A stretch of 47,845 nt of DNA from an uncultured Prevotellaceae bacterium (lineage in GTDB: Bacteria > Bacteroidota > Bacteroidia > Bacteroidales > Bacteroidaceae), in NCBI GenBank assembly GCA_900316285.1, contig ONCG01000028.1, forward strand, positions 1 through 47,845, in the 5' to 3' direction. The notes below the pieces were generated by a model. It was not told the origin of the DNA. It worked only from the letters and a program-made list of their open reading frames with translations, and made no database searches. This document shows, in pieces, positions 6,282-14,534 of this stretch. The first letter of the stretch is position 1. Every line of letters begins with the position of its first letter. A program made the translations under genes and the position numbers.

Positions 6282-8216
6282 TTACTTTTTTACTTTACTG
6301 GCAGGTGACTTTTTATCCTTCGATGCTGCCTTCGGAATGTTTGCCGTGCGCTTGCTTGACATGTCGTGCGTGAGCGTGTCGTAATCAACGACGCCCTTCA
6401 GCAGTCGAGGCCGCTTCTCGTTGTACTCCGATGAAAGGATATTATGCTCCGGCCGATAGTCCTTTGTGTGGATGCCTGCCAGATAGAGCAGCATGTGAGG
6501 CAGCGCATCGGTCATCATCGGGCGGTTTCGGGCTGCACGAATCTGACGGAACAGCTCTGGCCGGGCCGCAATGTATTTCTTCGAACACCACACCCAGAAA
6601 GGCACCTCATACTCATAATAGGCCAATGGATAGTCGATATCATCACTATGGTTGCGACAGATGACAAAACGGCCGGGCTCGTAAACCTCCTCGCCGTGAT
6701 CTGGCACATAGATGACAACGGCATCCTGCTTCTCGAAACGACGGATGATCTGATCGACGATGGAGTCGTTATAGAGCGTTGCGTTGTCATACCACACCAA
6801 TTGTTTCTTATGATGCGGCAGCATCTTCGGGCGATGCTCCTCGTAGTCGGCAGCCGTGAAATGAGTCTGCTTCTTCGGATAGCGCGAGTAGTAGTTCATG
6901 TGCTGGCCAAGCAGATGGAAAATGACGAGAGACCTACCCCCAACCTCTCCCGAGGTGACTTTCTCATCCCAATCCCTGAGCAGACCGTCGTCCCATGGAT
7001 GTATGGTCGTATTGCGATAACTGAACATGGCATCGGAGAGTTGCGGATGATTCAGGAAGAAACCACCGGAGAAGTCAAAGACCGCCTCCTTTGCTTTCGT
7101 CAGGAACTGGTTGGTGAGGAAGGTCACGTCGTAGCCTGCCTGCTTGAACACTTTGGGAAAGAGCGGATAGTCGCTCCATGAACCCTCGTCGCCAACAACA
7201 TAGAGCGACAGCATGTGCTTGAAGACGAAACTCGTCAGGTTCCAGGACGTCACGACATCAGTAAACTTAACGAGCTGTCCTGTTCGCTCACGTGCCAATT
7301 GTCGAGGCGTGGTGGGCATATAGTAGCCATAGAGCTGGGCGTGATGCTTGTTATAGCTTTCACCAATGATGAGAACGATGGTTGGTGAAGTGTAGTCGCA
7401 GCTGTCTACCGTTGCCTTGTCAGAAGCTTCAACAAGCTGATCCACCTGACGTGCAGCCAGTTGGTTGGCACGAATGCTGAACGCCAGTCGATAGATAGGC
7501 AGATACTGCTCAGCACGATGATAGCGTGTCAGTTCGTTTTCAACGGCCCCAACGGTCGAAAGCGTCATCAGCCGCCACAAGCCTTGTTTGTTTTTCCAAC
7601 TGGTCATGGCCGCCCAGACGAGCAACACCGCCACGATTACTCCACAAAGTGCTGAGAAGGAATCGTGGAGACCTCTGATTCTCTTGAAATGGCGTACGAG
7701 CCACGATGCAACGATATGACACAGGGCTATGAGCAGCAACCACCCCACCCCACTTGTCAGCGTTTCCCATTGAAACACCGAGTTCAGGAATTCGCCTGCC
7801 TCACGGCTATCGGTCTCGCCAACCAGCATAAGCATCGACGGTGAGAGCGACGAGCCATATTTCTCAAAGCAATAGACATCGGCAAGAGCGACAGCGTAGA
7901 GAACTATACAAAGCAGGAGTTTCACAATTCCACGAAAGCCTCCCACCGAAAGCCAAGCACGCCTCAGCCCCTTTGCGCGGTTCCGCTCCTTTTGGTGTGG
8001 TTGGGGGAAGAGCATCAGCACCACGCAAAGCAAATACAAGTCAAGGAAGAGTTCCAGCCACGTATTCGCATAGAATTTTCCCGACGGCGTATTCGGCACT
8101 GTGAGCCAGACACTTACCACGCCCAGCACATACAATGCCACGAACGTAACGGTGTTTGCCTCAATAGGCTTGAACACCGCCCGGAAAAACTTTCCTATTG
8201 CTTGCAAAATTCTCAT
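6282..8216 (-). CDS. Phosphoethanolamine transferase-like sulfatase-fold protein (EptA/CptA type)
   Basis: A 644-residue protein with about five N-terminal membrane helices and a periplasmic alkaline-phosphatase-fold domain. Visible motifs are VLIIGESYNKHHAQLYGY (nucleophile region, Ser where many family members have Thr), HLLGQHMNYYSRYP, and VPDHGEEVYEP (metal ligands). Related enzymes transfer phosphoethanolamine to lipid A or core sugars, which lowers negative charge. It is the promoter-proximal gene of the envelope operon. The start at 8216 (MRILQ) is preferred to 8249 because a TAATTTTG box at 8225-8232 would place the transcript start downstream of 8249. Residues about 417-429 (VTSGEVGGRS) come from hairpin repeat R7. 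Confidence 0.8.
   Translation of the reverse strand: MRILQAIGKFFRAVFKPIEANTVTFVALYVLGVVSVWLTVPNTPSGKFYANTWLELFLDLYLLCVVLMLFPQPHQKERNRAKGLRRAWLSVGGFRGIVKLLLCIVLYAVALADVYCFEKYGSSLSPSMLMLVGETDSREAGEFLNSVFQWETLTSGVGWLLLIALCHIVASWLVRHFKRIRGLHDSFSALCGVIVAVLLVWAAMTSWKNKQGLWRLMTLSTVGAVENELTRYHRAEQYLPIYRLAFSIRANQLAARQVDQLVEASDKATVDSCDYTSPTIVLIIGESYNKHHAQLYGYYMPTTPRQLARERTGQLVKFTDVVTSWNLTSFVFKHMLSLYVVGDEGSWSDYPLFPKVFKQAGYDVTFLTNQFLTKAKEAVFDFSGGFFLNHPQLSDAMFSYRNTTIHPWDDGLLRDWDEKVTSGEVGGRSLVIFHLLGQHMNYYSRYPKKQTHFTAADYEEHRPKMLPHHKKQLVWYDNATLYNDSIVDQIIRRFEKQDAVVIYVPDHGEEVYEPGRFVICRNHSDDIDYPLAYYEYEVPFWVWCSKKYIAARPELFRQIRAARNRPMMTDALPHMLLYLAGIHTKDYRPEHNILSSEYNEKRPRLLKGVVDYDTLTHDMSSKRTANIPKAASKDKKSPASKVKK
6931..6966 (+). 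repeat. GC-rich hairpin repeat, copy R7 (inside CDS)
   Basis: Lead ACCTACCCCCA, then ACCTC-TCCC-GAGGT (43-47 / 52-56 of the 6900s) and GACTTTCTC. It is read in frame in the phosphoethanolamine transferase-like gene and shares the encoded start EKV(S/T) with copy R4. Confidence 0.55.
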
Positions 8217-8224
8217 TACGCCTA

Positions 8225-8254
8225 CAAAATTACAACAAATAAAGGACATAACAA
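8225..8254 (-). promoter_or_regulatory. Promoter of the envelope operon
   Basis: On the minus strand TTG (8252-8254), 19 bp, then TAATTTTG (8225-8232), the Bacteroidetes -33/-7 arrangement. Only 8 bp separate the -7 box from the ATG at 8216, so the message may have almost no leader. The TTG lies at the T-run of the upstream gene's terminator. Confidence 0.65.
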
Positions 8255-8282
8255 AAAAAGGAAGGAGTTTTTCACTCCTTCC
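8253..8282 (-). terminator. Rho-independent terminator overlapping the GH16-GH43 stop codon
   Basis: On the minus strand GGAAGGAGT-GAAAA-ACTCCTTCC (9-bp perfect stem) is followed by seven T. The 5' arm is formed by the last codons (Gly-Lys-Glu) and the TGA stop of the glycosidase gene. Confidence 0.85.
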
Positions 8283-10134
8283 CTATCTGCTTGCCCACTA
8301 CAAGACGGTCGCCGCTCAGATCTACCTCGAACAGGCAGGGCACACGAATGTAACGGCCGTTGCGGTTCAAATGGCTGTGTACGGACATCAGCCACTTACC
8401 CTCGAACGTCTTGAAAAGCATTGCGTGACCGAAGTTCGGCGGTGTGATGGGCTCAGGCTCATGAACCCAAGGACCCAAAATGGTTCCACTTGTCGAGTAA
8501 GCCACGCCTTGTGTATAGACATCATCGCGCCAGCTGGTCCAAATCATGCCCAGACGTCCCGTCCTGGTGCGGAAGAGATACGGGCCATCGGTAACCTTGT
8601 TCGGCCCCTCAACACCATCCTCTATCTCATGGCTCCACGGCGCATCTTTGGCACGAAACAGCACCGTTGGCTCGCCTATGGTTCCACTCAGGTCGGGCTT
8701 CAGGCGGATTGCCTCCATCGTGCCATTCCAGTTTTGTAGCCACTCTCCGCAATACACCATCCAAGGTTGTCCATCCTCCTCCACCCAGAACGTACCATCC
8801 AGCGTGGGTTGCTTCGGATTCAGATAGATGGGGTCTTCCATCGGACGGTAAGGGCCTTCGGCCTGGTCGCTCACCAACACATGCGAGGCACGGCGGGGGA
8901 TTACATTGCCACGCACGGTGTCGATCTTCACATCATTGTTTGTGAATGTGGCGAAATAGTAGTACTTTCCTTTATACTGATGCAATTCGGCGGCCCAGAT
9001 TTGCGGGCGAGGTCCCATCCACGACTGCGGGTCGGTATCGGCCACACGGTAAGGCCCTGTCCACATGTCTAGATCCTGACTCTTCCACAACATTCCACCT
9101 GTACCCGTCATATAATAGGTGCGCGTGGCATAATCGGCGAGGATGCAAGGGTCGCTCAAGCGGATACTGTCGCGCGGCACCGTGCGAGGCTCCATCCGCC
9201 GGAAGCGCGATTCCTGAGCGGCAGTTGTCTTCTCCACACTGCCCACGCCCTCCTGCTGATACACGCGTACATAATCTATCTCGTAGCGCATGGGCATGGC
9301 CGAATCATCAATTTCTCCGCCATTGTCACCACCCAACGCAAGATTCAGCAGGATGTACTGCGGCCGCGTAAAGGGATTGATGTGCTGACCAGCCTCGCCG
9401 TTCACGGTGGTCGAAAGCGGAATGTCGTTCAGCAATTCATCGTCGAGGTAGATGCGCATGGCATCGGGAGTCCAGTCCATGCGCCAGATGTGAAACTTCT
9501 CAGCCCATTGCTTGTCGCGATTGGTGAAATGGGTGAAAGGAATCTTCTTCGAGTTCCAGACTGCACGGTTTCCATCATCGCCCCAGGCAGCATTGGCCAG
9601 AATGTGAGGTACACCCTTGATGCGATAATACTCCATCACATCAATCTCGCCGCACGACGGCCACGGCAGACCTTTACCAAGAAGCCAGATGGCAGGCCAT
9701 GAGCCGCCAGCCGTTGGAATCTTCGCACGCACCTCCAAACGACCATAGAGGAAACTGAACGAGCGACGCGTGGTCAGCGAGGACGATGTGTAGTCAATCG
9801 TCTCACGGCTTGTACGCCAGTCATTACGCCTGCGACCCTGGCCACCCTCTCCTGTTGCCCCCTCTTTCCGGAAGGTGGGGTTCGGGGTTGTTGTGGCTAC
9901 CTTACGCCCCTCTATCACCAGACAGCCATTCTGCCGGAAGGCATTCTCGCCCTGGTACCACTGCGCCTCGTGATTGCGTACAAAACCACGCTCAGGCTCC
10001 CAGACAGTGGCATCGTAAGGTCCATCGCCATTGAACTCGTCACTCCATACCAGCTTCCACTGCGGTCCATCTTGTGCAAACACCGGCATGAGACATGCCA
10101 GCAAGATCATTGTTGTCAAATGTCGCTTTTTCAT
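8272..10134 (-). CDS. Secreted bifunctional GH16-GH43 glycoside hydrolase
   Basis: A 620-residue protein with a signal peptide (about 1-20). The N-terminal half (about 25-292) is a GH16 beta-glucanase/galactanase domain: WSDEFNGDGPYDATVW at the start and the catalytic signature GEIDVMEYY (E, D, E near 165-170). The second half (about 305-620) is a five-bladed GH43-type domain: the Asp of LSDPCILADY, the Asp of TLDGTFWVEEDG and the Glu of DGVEGPNKV fit the catalytic triad. The pairing suggests a branched polysaccharide such as arabinogalactan or beta-glucan with pentose side chains. Residues about 82-93 (TPNPTFRKEGAT) are repeat R8. It is the last gene before the terminator at 8253-8282; a 40-bp spacer without a clear promoter separates it from the esterase gene. 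Confidence 0.85.
   Translation of the reverse strand: MKKRHLTTMILLACLMPVFAQDGPQWKLVWSDEFNGDGPYDATVWEPERGFVRNHEAQWYQGENAFRQNGCLVIEGRKVATTTPNPTFRKEGATGEGGQGRRRNDWRTSRETIDYTSSSLTTRRSFSFLYGRLEVRAKIPTAGGSWPAIWLLGKGLPWPSCGEIDVMEYYRIKGVPHILANAAWGDDGNRAVWNSKKIPFTHFTNRDKQWAEKFHIWRMDWTPDAMRIYLDDELLNDIPLSTTVNGEAGQHINPFTRPQYILLNLALGGDNGGEIDDSAMPMRYEIDYVRVYQQEGVGSVEKTTAAQESRFRRMEPRTVPRDSIRLSDPCILADYATRTYYMTGTGGMLWKSQDLDMWTGPYRVADTDPQSWMGPRPQIWAAELHQYKGKYYYFATFTNNDVKIDTVRGNVIPRRASHVLVSDQAEGPYRPMEDPIYLNPKQPTLDGTFWVEEDGQPWMVYCGEWLQNWNGTMEAIRLKPDLSGTIGEPTVLFRAKDAPWSHEIEDGVEGPNKVTDGPYLFRTRTGRLGMIWTSWRDDVYTQGVAYSTSGTILGPWVHEPEPITPPNFGHAMLFKTFEGKWLMSVHSHLNRNGRYIRVPCLFEVDLSGDRLVVGKQIGKE
9857..9890 (-). repeat. 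GC-rich hairpin repeat, copy R8 (inside CDS)
   Basis: On the minus strand ACCCCGAACCCC, then CACCTTCCGGAAAGAGGGGG, an R1-like palindrome in the same orientation as its host gene. It encodes an insert in a loop of the GH16 domain before the catalytic residues. Confidence 0.6.
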
Positions 10135-10174
10135 TGTCTGTTAGTTTTTGATTGTTATTGGTTATTAGATATTC

Positions 10175-11155
10175 TTATTGTCCTCCAAGGCGATCGAAAT
10201 AAACAAGGATATCCTCCCACGTCTTGAACTCATCGCTGCCAAAGTCAATAACGGCACCCATCATTTCAGTCTCATCCTGCTTCATGATGAAATAGTCGCC
10301 ATATAGCAACTGCGGCTGGTTCGTGAACACCACACGGTCATAGGCCGGAACTGCGACATACTGCTCTATCCATTCCTGCACATGGGTCAGATAGGCATGG
10401 TTGTTGGTAGGACACGTGGAGAAGAAATAGAGGCTGTAGCTTTCAATGAGATGGCCGACTGCCTTCACCACACTCGACAGCGGTTTGCCATAGCTGTCGT
10501 GCATCGCATCGTAATCAATGAACACGATGGGACGCTGGCGACGCTCCTGCTGATCGTCAATCCAACGAATCACGGGCACCACGGCATGCATGAACGACTG
10601 GTCATCCATGCGATGAGCGCCATGGAAATGAATGGCTTGGGAATAATGCTCACGGAAAAGGTCGTAGGTGTCCACCAATTCGTCCTTGTCGCCAAAGAGT
10701 CCCCACACACAGGGCTCGGGCTGTGCAAAGCATTGTTCGGAAACTTCGCGGTAGGCCTTTACCAAGGGTTTGTCGACATAGAACTCCTGTACACCATCCT
10801 CGCGTGGATTCAGGAACGTCTGTTTTCCCATCATGTTATGTTCGCGCATGGTGTCAGCAATCTGAAACGCCGGGTTCACGAGGATTCGGTCGAAACCATG
10901 CAACTGCTCTGCAAACATTCCACCCATCGACGTGCCTAAGATGAGGTCGGGCTGCAACTCTTCGCATTTCGCCTTGAGAAGTGCGATGGCCTCGTGGGGG
11001 TCGACGGGCAGATCGAATGCTACAACATCGGCCTCGGGGAATGTGGTGCGCAGACGGCTGACGGTTCCGCTCTGGGCCGAAGAGGCAAAGCCATGCACAT
11101 ACATGATGCGCTTTCCGCGCATGAGATCAGGAAACTGTTTCTGATAAAGCGTCAT
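10175..11155 (-). CDS. YqiA-like alpha/beta hydrolase fused to a HAD-like domain
   Basis: A 326-residue protein. Residues about 15-200 form a small alpha/beta hydrolase: RIMYVHGFASSAQSGTV (oxyanion region), LGTSMGGMFAE (nucleophile Ser in GxSxG, about residue 73), GDKDELVDTYD (acid) and GAHRM (His), close to the YqiA/UPF0227 esterases. Residues about 205-326 start with PIVFIDYDAMHDSYGKPL and contain YFFSTCPTNN, a layout like the 5'-nucleotidase (NT5C) branch of HAD proteins, although the usual DxDGT is DYDAM. It is cytosolic; no signal peptide is seen. It is transcribed after aat with 6 bp between the genes. The substrate is unknown. Confidence 0.75.
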   Translation of the reverse strand: MTLYQKQFPDLMRGKRIMYVHGFASSAQSGTVSRLRTTFPEADVVAFDLPVDPHEAIALLKAKCEELQPDLILGTSMGGMFAEQLHGFDRILVNPAFQIADTMREHNMMGKQTFLNPREDGVQEFYVDKPLVKAYREVSEQCFAQPEPCVWGLFGDKDELVDTYDLFREHYSQAIHFHGAHRMDDQSFMHAVVPVIRWIDDQQERRQRPIVFIDYDAMHDSYGKPLSSVVKAVGHLIESYSLYFFSTCPTNNHAYLTHVQEWIEQYVAVPAYDRVVFTNQPQLLYGDYFIMKQDETEMMGAVIDFGSDEFKTWEDILVYFDRLGGQ

Positions 11156-11161
11156 TTCTTC

Positions 11162-11821
11162 TTATTCTTGATGGATAATCTTTAGATATTCGTCGTAGGG
11201 AATAAAACGACCTCCCATACTGCGTAGGTGGGGCGTTTCCAACTGGCAATCGATGAGCAAGCCTCCGCGCTCGGACATGAAGCGAGACAGATAAATCAGC
11301 GCAAGCTTCGAGGCATTGGGCTCCAGCGAGAACATGCTCTCACCGAAGAAACATCTGCCGATGCTTACACCGTAAAGCCCGCCAACCAGCCGATCACCGC
11401 CATCGGTCTGGCACTCCCAAACCTCCACACTCGTAGCAAGATGCTGACGATGGAGTTCGGTGTAGGCAGCAATCATATCGTCACCAAGCCATGCACCAGC
11501 CTCATCGTAGCGTAACTGCGAACAATGGCTGATGACTCCCTCAAAATCCTCATTCAACGTGCAGCGATAAAGGTTCTTCCTCATCAGCGTATGCATGCTG
11601 TGGGAGATATGAATCTCGGAGGGGAAAATTACAAAACGCTGCATCGGACAATACCAATAAGGTTCATCGCAATCGCGGAACGAGAACCATGGGAAGATGC
11701 CATAGCTATAGGCCAACAACAGCCTGTCTACACTCAAGTCGCCACCGACGGCTATCAGGCCGTCGGGCTCGCCCAGGTGTGGGTCGGGAAACCAGAGTTC
11801 ATCATCGAGTTGAAAGACCAT
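11162..11821 (-). CDS. aat: Leucyl/phenylalanyl-tRNA--protein transferase
   Basis: A 219-residue Aat enzyme. It carries the family signatures FPDPHLGEPDGLIAVGGDLS, LLLAYSYGIFPWFS and WWxP-like YWYCPMQRFVIFP at the N-terminus, then GGLYGVSIGRCFFGESMFS and DCQLETPHLRSMGGRFIP near the end. It transfers Leu or Phe from tRNA to proteins with N-terminal Lys or Arg, making N-degrons. The next two upstream genes, clpA and clpS, encode the unfoldase and adaptor that recognise such degrons, so the tagging and reading steps are coexpressed. The spacing to clpA is 12 bp. Confidence 0.95.
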   Translation of the reverse strand: MVFQLDDELWFPDPHLGEPDGLIAVGGDLSVDRLLLAYSYGIFPWFSFRDCDEPYWYCPMQRFVIFPSEIHISHSMHTLMRKNLYRCTLNEDFEGVISHCSQLRYDEAGAWLGDDMIAAYTELHRQHLATSVEVWECQTDGGDRLVGGLYGVSIGRCFFGESMFSLEPNASKLALIYLSRFMSERGGLLIDCQLETPHLRSMGGRFIPYDEYLKIIHQE

Positions 11822-11833
11822 AGCCGTAGGTGT

Positions 11834-14206
11834 TTATGATCGGGTGAGTGATAGCTTTCCGTCAGCAACGACGAGGGTGGCCTTGCCGCCACGCTTCAAT
11901 CGCCCAAACAGTATCTGGCGCATGAGCAATGGCTTCAGGTCATGGGCAATGACACGATCCATCTCGCGGGCACCATATTCCCTGGTAAAGCCTTTCTTCA
12001 ATAGCCATTGACGGGCATCGGTTTCAATCGTGAGGGTCACCTTGCGAGCCGTGAGTTTCGTCTGCAGTTCACCGAGTTTCTTATCAAGGATGCGTGTCGC
12101 CATCGCCTCATCCATGTCGCGGAATACGACCGTTGCCGACAGGCGGTTCAAGAATTCAGGCTTGAAGGTTTTCTTCACTTGCGTCAGCATGGCCTCGCCA
12201 CGGCTCACCCGTGATTGGAAGCCTACACCGGCCTGTGTGGCAAACTGAGCACCGGCATTGCTTGTCATGATGATAATCACATTGCGGAAGTCTGACTTCT
12301 GACCACGATTGTCGGTCAACCGGGCATAGTCCATCACCTGCAACAGGATGTTATAAATGTCTTGGTGGGCTTTCTCTATCTCGTCGAGCAGCAACACACA
12401 GTTGGGCGACTTGCGGATGGCATCGGTAAGCAGGCCACCATCCTCGTAACCCACATAGCCTGCCGGAGAGCCGATGAGTTTTGCGACAGCATGCTTCTCG
12501 GTATACTCACTCATATCGAAGCGTACCAACTGCACACCCAACTCGTGAGCCAGCTGGCGGGCCACCTCCGTCTTACCAACTCCTGTAGGACCGACAAAGA
12601 GCAGCGAGCCCAGCGGTTTGTCATCGTCGAGAAGGCCGGCTTTTGCCATCTGAATGGCTTCGACAACCTGTCTGACAGCCTCATCTTGACCGAATATCTT
12701 ACTGAGCATGCGCGACTGCAGGGTTTCAAGCTGGGCATTGTCGTCTTCCTTCAGAGCGGCTGCATCCACCTTGCACACCTTAGCCAAGATATCGGCAATA
12801 TGCTGCTGCGTCACCTTCGGTCTCTTATCAGCGCTCGTCTTCTTCCCTTTCTGTCCGTCTGTCTCATGAGTCTCCAATTCCTTCCGTTCGTCTGTCCCGT
12901 ATGTCTTAAACTCCTGAAAGAGTTCTATTTCCATCTGCGCACCAGCCTCGTCAATGAGGTCGATGGCCTTGTCGGGCAAGAAACGGTCGCTCACCAGACG
13001 GGCACTCTGTCGAACCGCATAGTCGATGACCGACTTCGGATAGCGAACACCATGAAACTCCTCGTACTTCTTGCGCAACCCAAGCAGAATCTGCACGGCC
13101 TCGTCAACAGTGGGTTCAGCAATGTCTATCTGCTGAAAACGACGAACGATGCCTCGCTGATGTGCCAAACGACGATTATATTCATCGTAGGTGGTAGAGC
13201 CAATGAAGCGTATGGCACCCGACTCTAAATAGGGTTTCAACATATTCGAGGCATCAGGACCGCCGTCGCTGCCACGGCCGGCACCAATCATATTATGAAT
13301 CTCATCGATGTAGACAATGGCATTGCCCTCTCGAATCGCTCCTTCCATCACCATCTTGATACGCTTCTCAAAGTCACCACGAAACTGCGTGCCGGCAAGC
13401 ATCGACCCCATGTCCATTTGGTAGATGCGACTGCCCTGCAGACGTTCTGGCACCTCACCACGCTCAATGCGCTCAGCCAGTCCATACACCAAGGCCGTCT
13501 TGCCTACACCAGGCTCGCCCACATGCAGCGGGTTGTTTTTCTCCTTTCGACAGAGCACCTGAATAGTGCGCTGCAGTTCTTGATCACGGCCGATAAGGGG
13601 ATTATGGTCGGAAAGTGTGTCGTTGATACAGGTGACAAGGCGTCGCCAGGCCTGCTGCTTAATCTGGGTGTCTACCGAATCATCGCCAATGTCTTCACCA
13701 TCTGGCAGAGGGCCGTTGCCATCGAAAGGATCTTCATCCGCCCCTGCACCGAAGAGGTCGTCGCCGATGTCATCATGTTGATAGAACTGGATGAGTGTGG
13801 AGAGAAACTCTACGACATCCTCGCCCAGATGTTTCTTCAGCATGTAGGCAGCCCACGACTCTTCGAGGTTCAGCATCGCATAGGTGAAATGGGGCACATC
13901 AATCTCCTCACGACTGGCATAGAACGTGTGGTGGCATGCATCATGGACGAGTTGGCAGAACTGCATCGATGCTGCTGGCTTTTGATCACTATCGGCAGGT
14001 AGATGAGGTTGTTCCACAAGCCACGCATTGAGTTCCTCAATCATAACATCGGGATCCACACGATGAGTGAGCAGGGCTCCCTTGAACTCCGGCTGCAGCA
14101 GGAAAGCATAGAGCACATGCTCCGGGCAATAGTACTCGTTGCGCAGATTGGCGGCACACTGCAAGGCTGCACTCAACGCCTTGCTCATATTCTCTGTATT
14201 TCCCAT
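11834..14206 (-). CDS. clpA: ATP-dependent Clp protease ATP-binding subunit ClpA
   Basis: A 790-residue two-AAA+ unfoldase. It has an N-domain (about 1-145), D1 Walker A GEPGVGKT near residue 227 with [11 protein letters not shown], and D2 GPTGVGKT near 540 with LLLDEIEKA. The loop AGVGF fits a ClpP-binding loop. The start at 14206 ([11 protein letters not shown]) is chosen because the upstream in-frame ATG at 14245 lies inside clpS. The lack of the long ClpB/ClpC middle domain and the neighbouring clpS support ClpA. The D1-D2 linker carries a hydrophilic stretch (12835-12925, about residues 428-458, with repeated Gx[14 protein letters not shown]) that looks like low-complexity expansion. Confidence 0.93.
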   Translation of the reverse strand: MGNTENMSKALSAALQCAANLRNEYYCPEHVLYAFLLQPEFKGALLTHRVDPDVMIEELNAWLVEQPHLPADSDQKPAASMQFCQLVHDACHHTFYASREEIDVPHFTYAMLNLEESWAAYMLKKHLGEDVVEFLSTLIQFYQHDDIGDDLFGAGADEDPFDGNGPLPDGEDIGDDSVDTQIKQQAWRRLVTCINDTLSDHNPLIGRDQELQRTIQVLCRKEKNNPLHVGEPGVGKTALVYGLAERIERGEVPERLQGSRIYQMDMGSMLAGTQFRGDFEKRIKMVMEGAIREGNAIVYIDEIHNMIGAGRGSDGGPDASNMLKPYLESGAIRFIGSTTYDEYNRRLAHQRGIVRRFQQIDIAEPTVDEAVQILLGLRKKYEEFHGVRYPKSVIDYAVRQSARLVSDRFLPDKAIDLIDEAGAQMEIELFQEFKTYGTDERKELETHETDGQKGKKTSADKRPKVTQQHIADILAKVCKVDAAALKEDDNAQLETLQSRMLSKIFGQDEAVRQVVEAIQMAKAGLLDDDKPLGSLLFVGPTGVGKTEVARQLAHELGVQLVRFDMSEYTEKHAVAKLIGSPAGYVGYEDGGLLTDAIRKSPNCVLLLDEIEKAHQDIYNILLQVMDYARLTDNRGQKSDFRNVIIIMTSNAGAQFATQAGVGFQSRVSRGEAMLTQVKKTFKPEFLNRLSATVVFRDMDEAMATRILDKKLGELQTKLTARKVTLTIETDARQWLLKKGFTREYGAREMDRVIAHDLKPLLMRQILFGRLKRGGKATLVVADGKLSLTRS

Positions 14207-14231
14207 TTTGTCTTTGTTCCTAATGATTGAG

Positions 14232-14534
14232 CTACTCCGGCACACATCCTAGGCGCAGAGGGAATCCCTCCTCACGAGCCATCGCCGTGGCACACTGCAC
14301 CTTCGACTGAGCAATATCATAAGTATAGATACCCACTACACCCTGACCGGAATGATGTACTTGCATCATGAGTTGCTCGGCCTCCGACTCACTTTTGTGA
14401 AACACACGAATCAAAATCATCACCACAAATTCCATCGTGGTGAAGTCGTCATTGTAGATGATGACCTTGTAGCGGCGCGGTTCACGCAAATCGGTGCGCT
14501 GGCGCTCGCGGACTGACGATTGTTCTTTTGGCAT
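14232..14534 (-). CDS. clpS: ClpS adaptor protein
   Basis: A 100-residue adaptor. YKVIIYNDDFTTMEFVVMILIRVFHKSESEAEQLMMQVHHSGQ is the classic ClpS core: NDD(F/Y)T hydrogen bonds, a Met pocket gate, and a His of VHHSG for the alpha-amino group; I cite it in parts only. It delivers substrates with Leu, Phe, Tyr or Trp N-termini to ClpA. The start is set at 14534 (MPKEQSS): its ATG overlaps the TAA of guaD by one base, typical of translational coupling. The annotated longer form from 14567 would overlap guaD unnecessarily. Confidence 0.93.
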   Translation of the reverse strand: MPKEQSSVRERQRTDLREPRRYKVIIYNDDFTTMEFVVMILIRVFHKSESEAEQLMMQVHHSGQGVVGIYTYDIAQSKVQCATAMAREEGFPLRLGCVPE

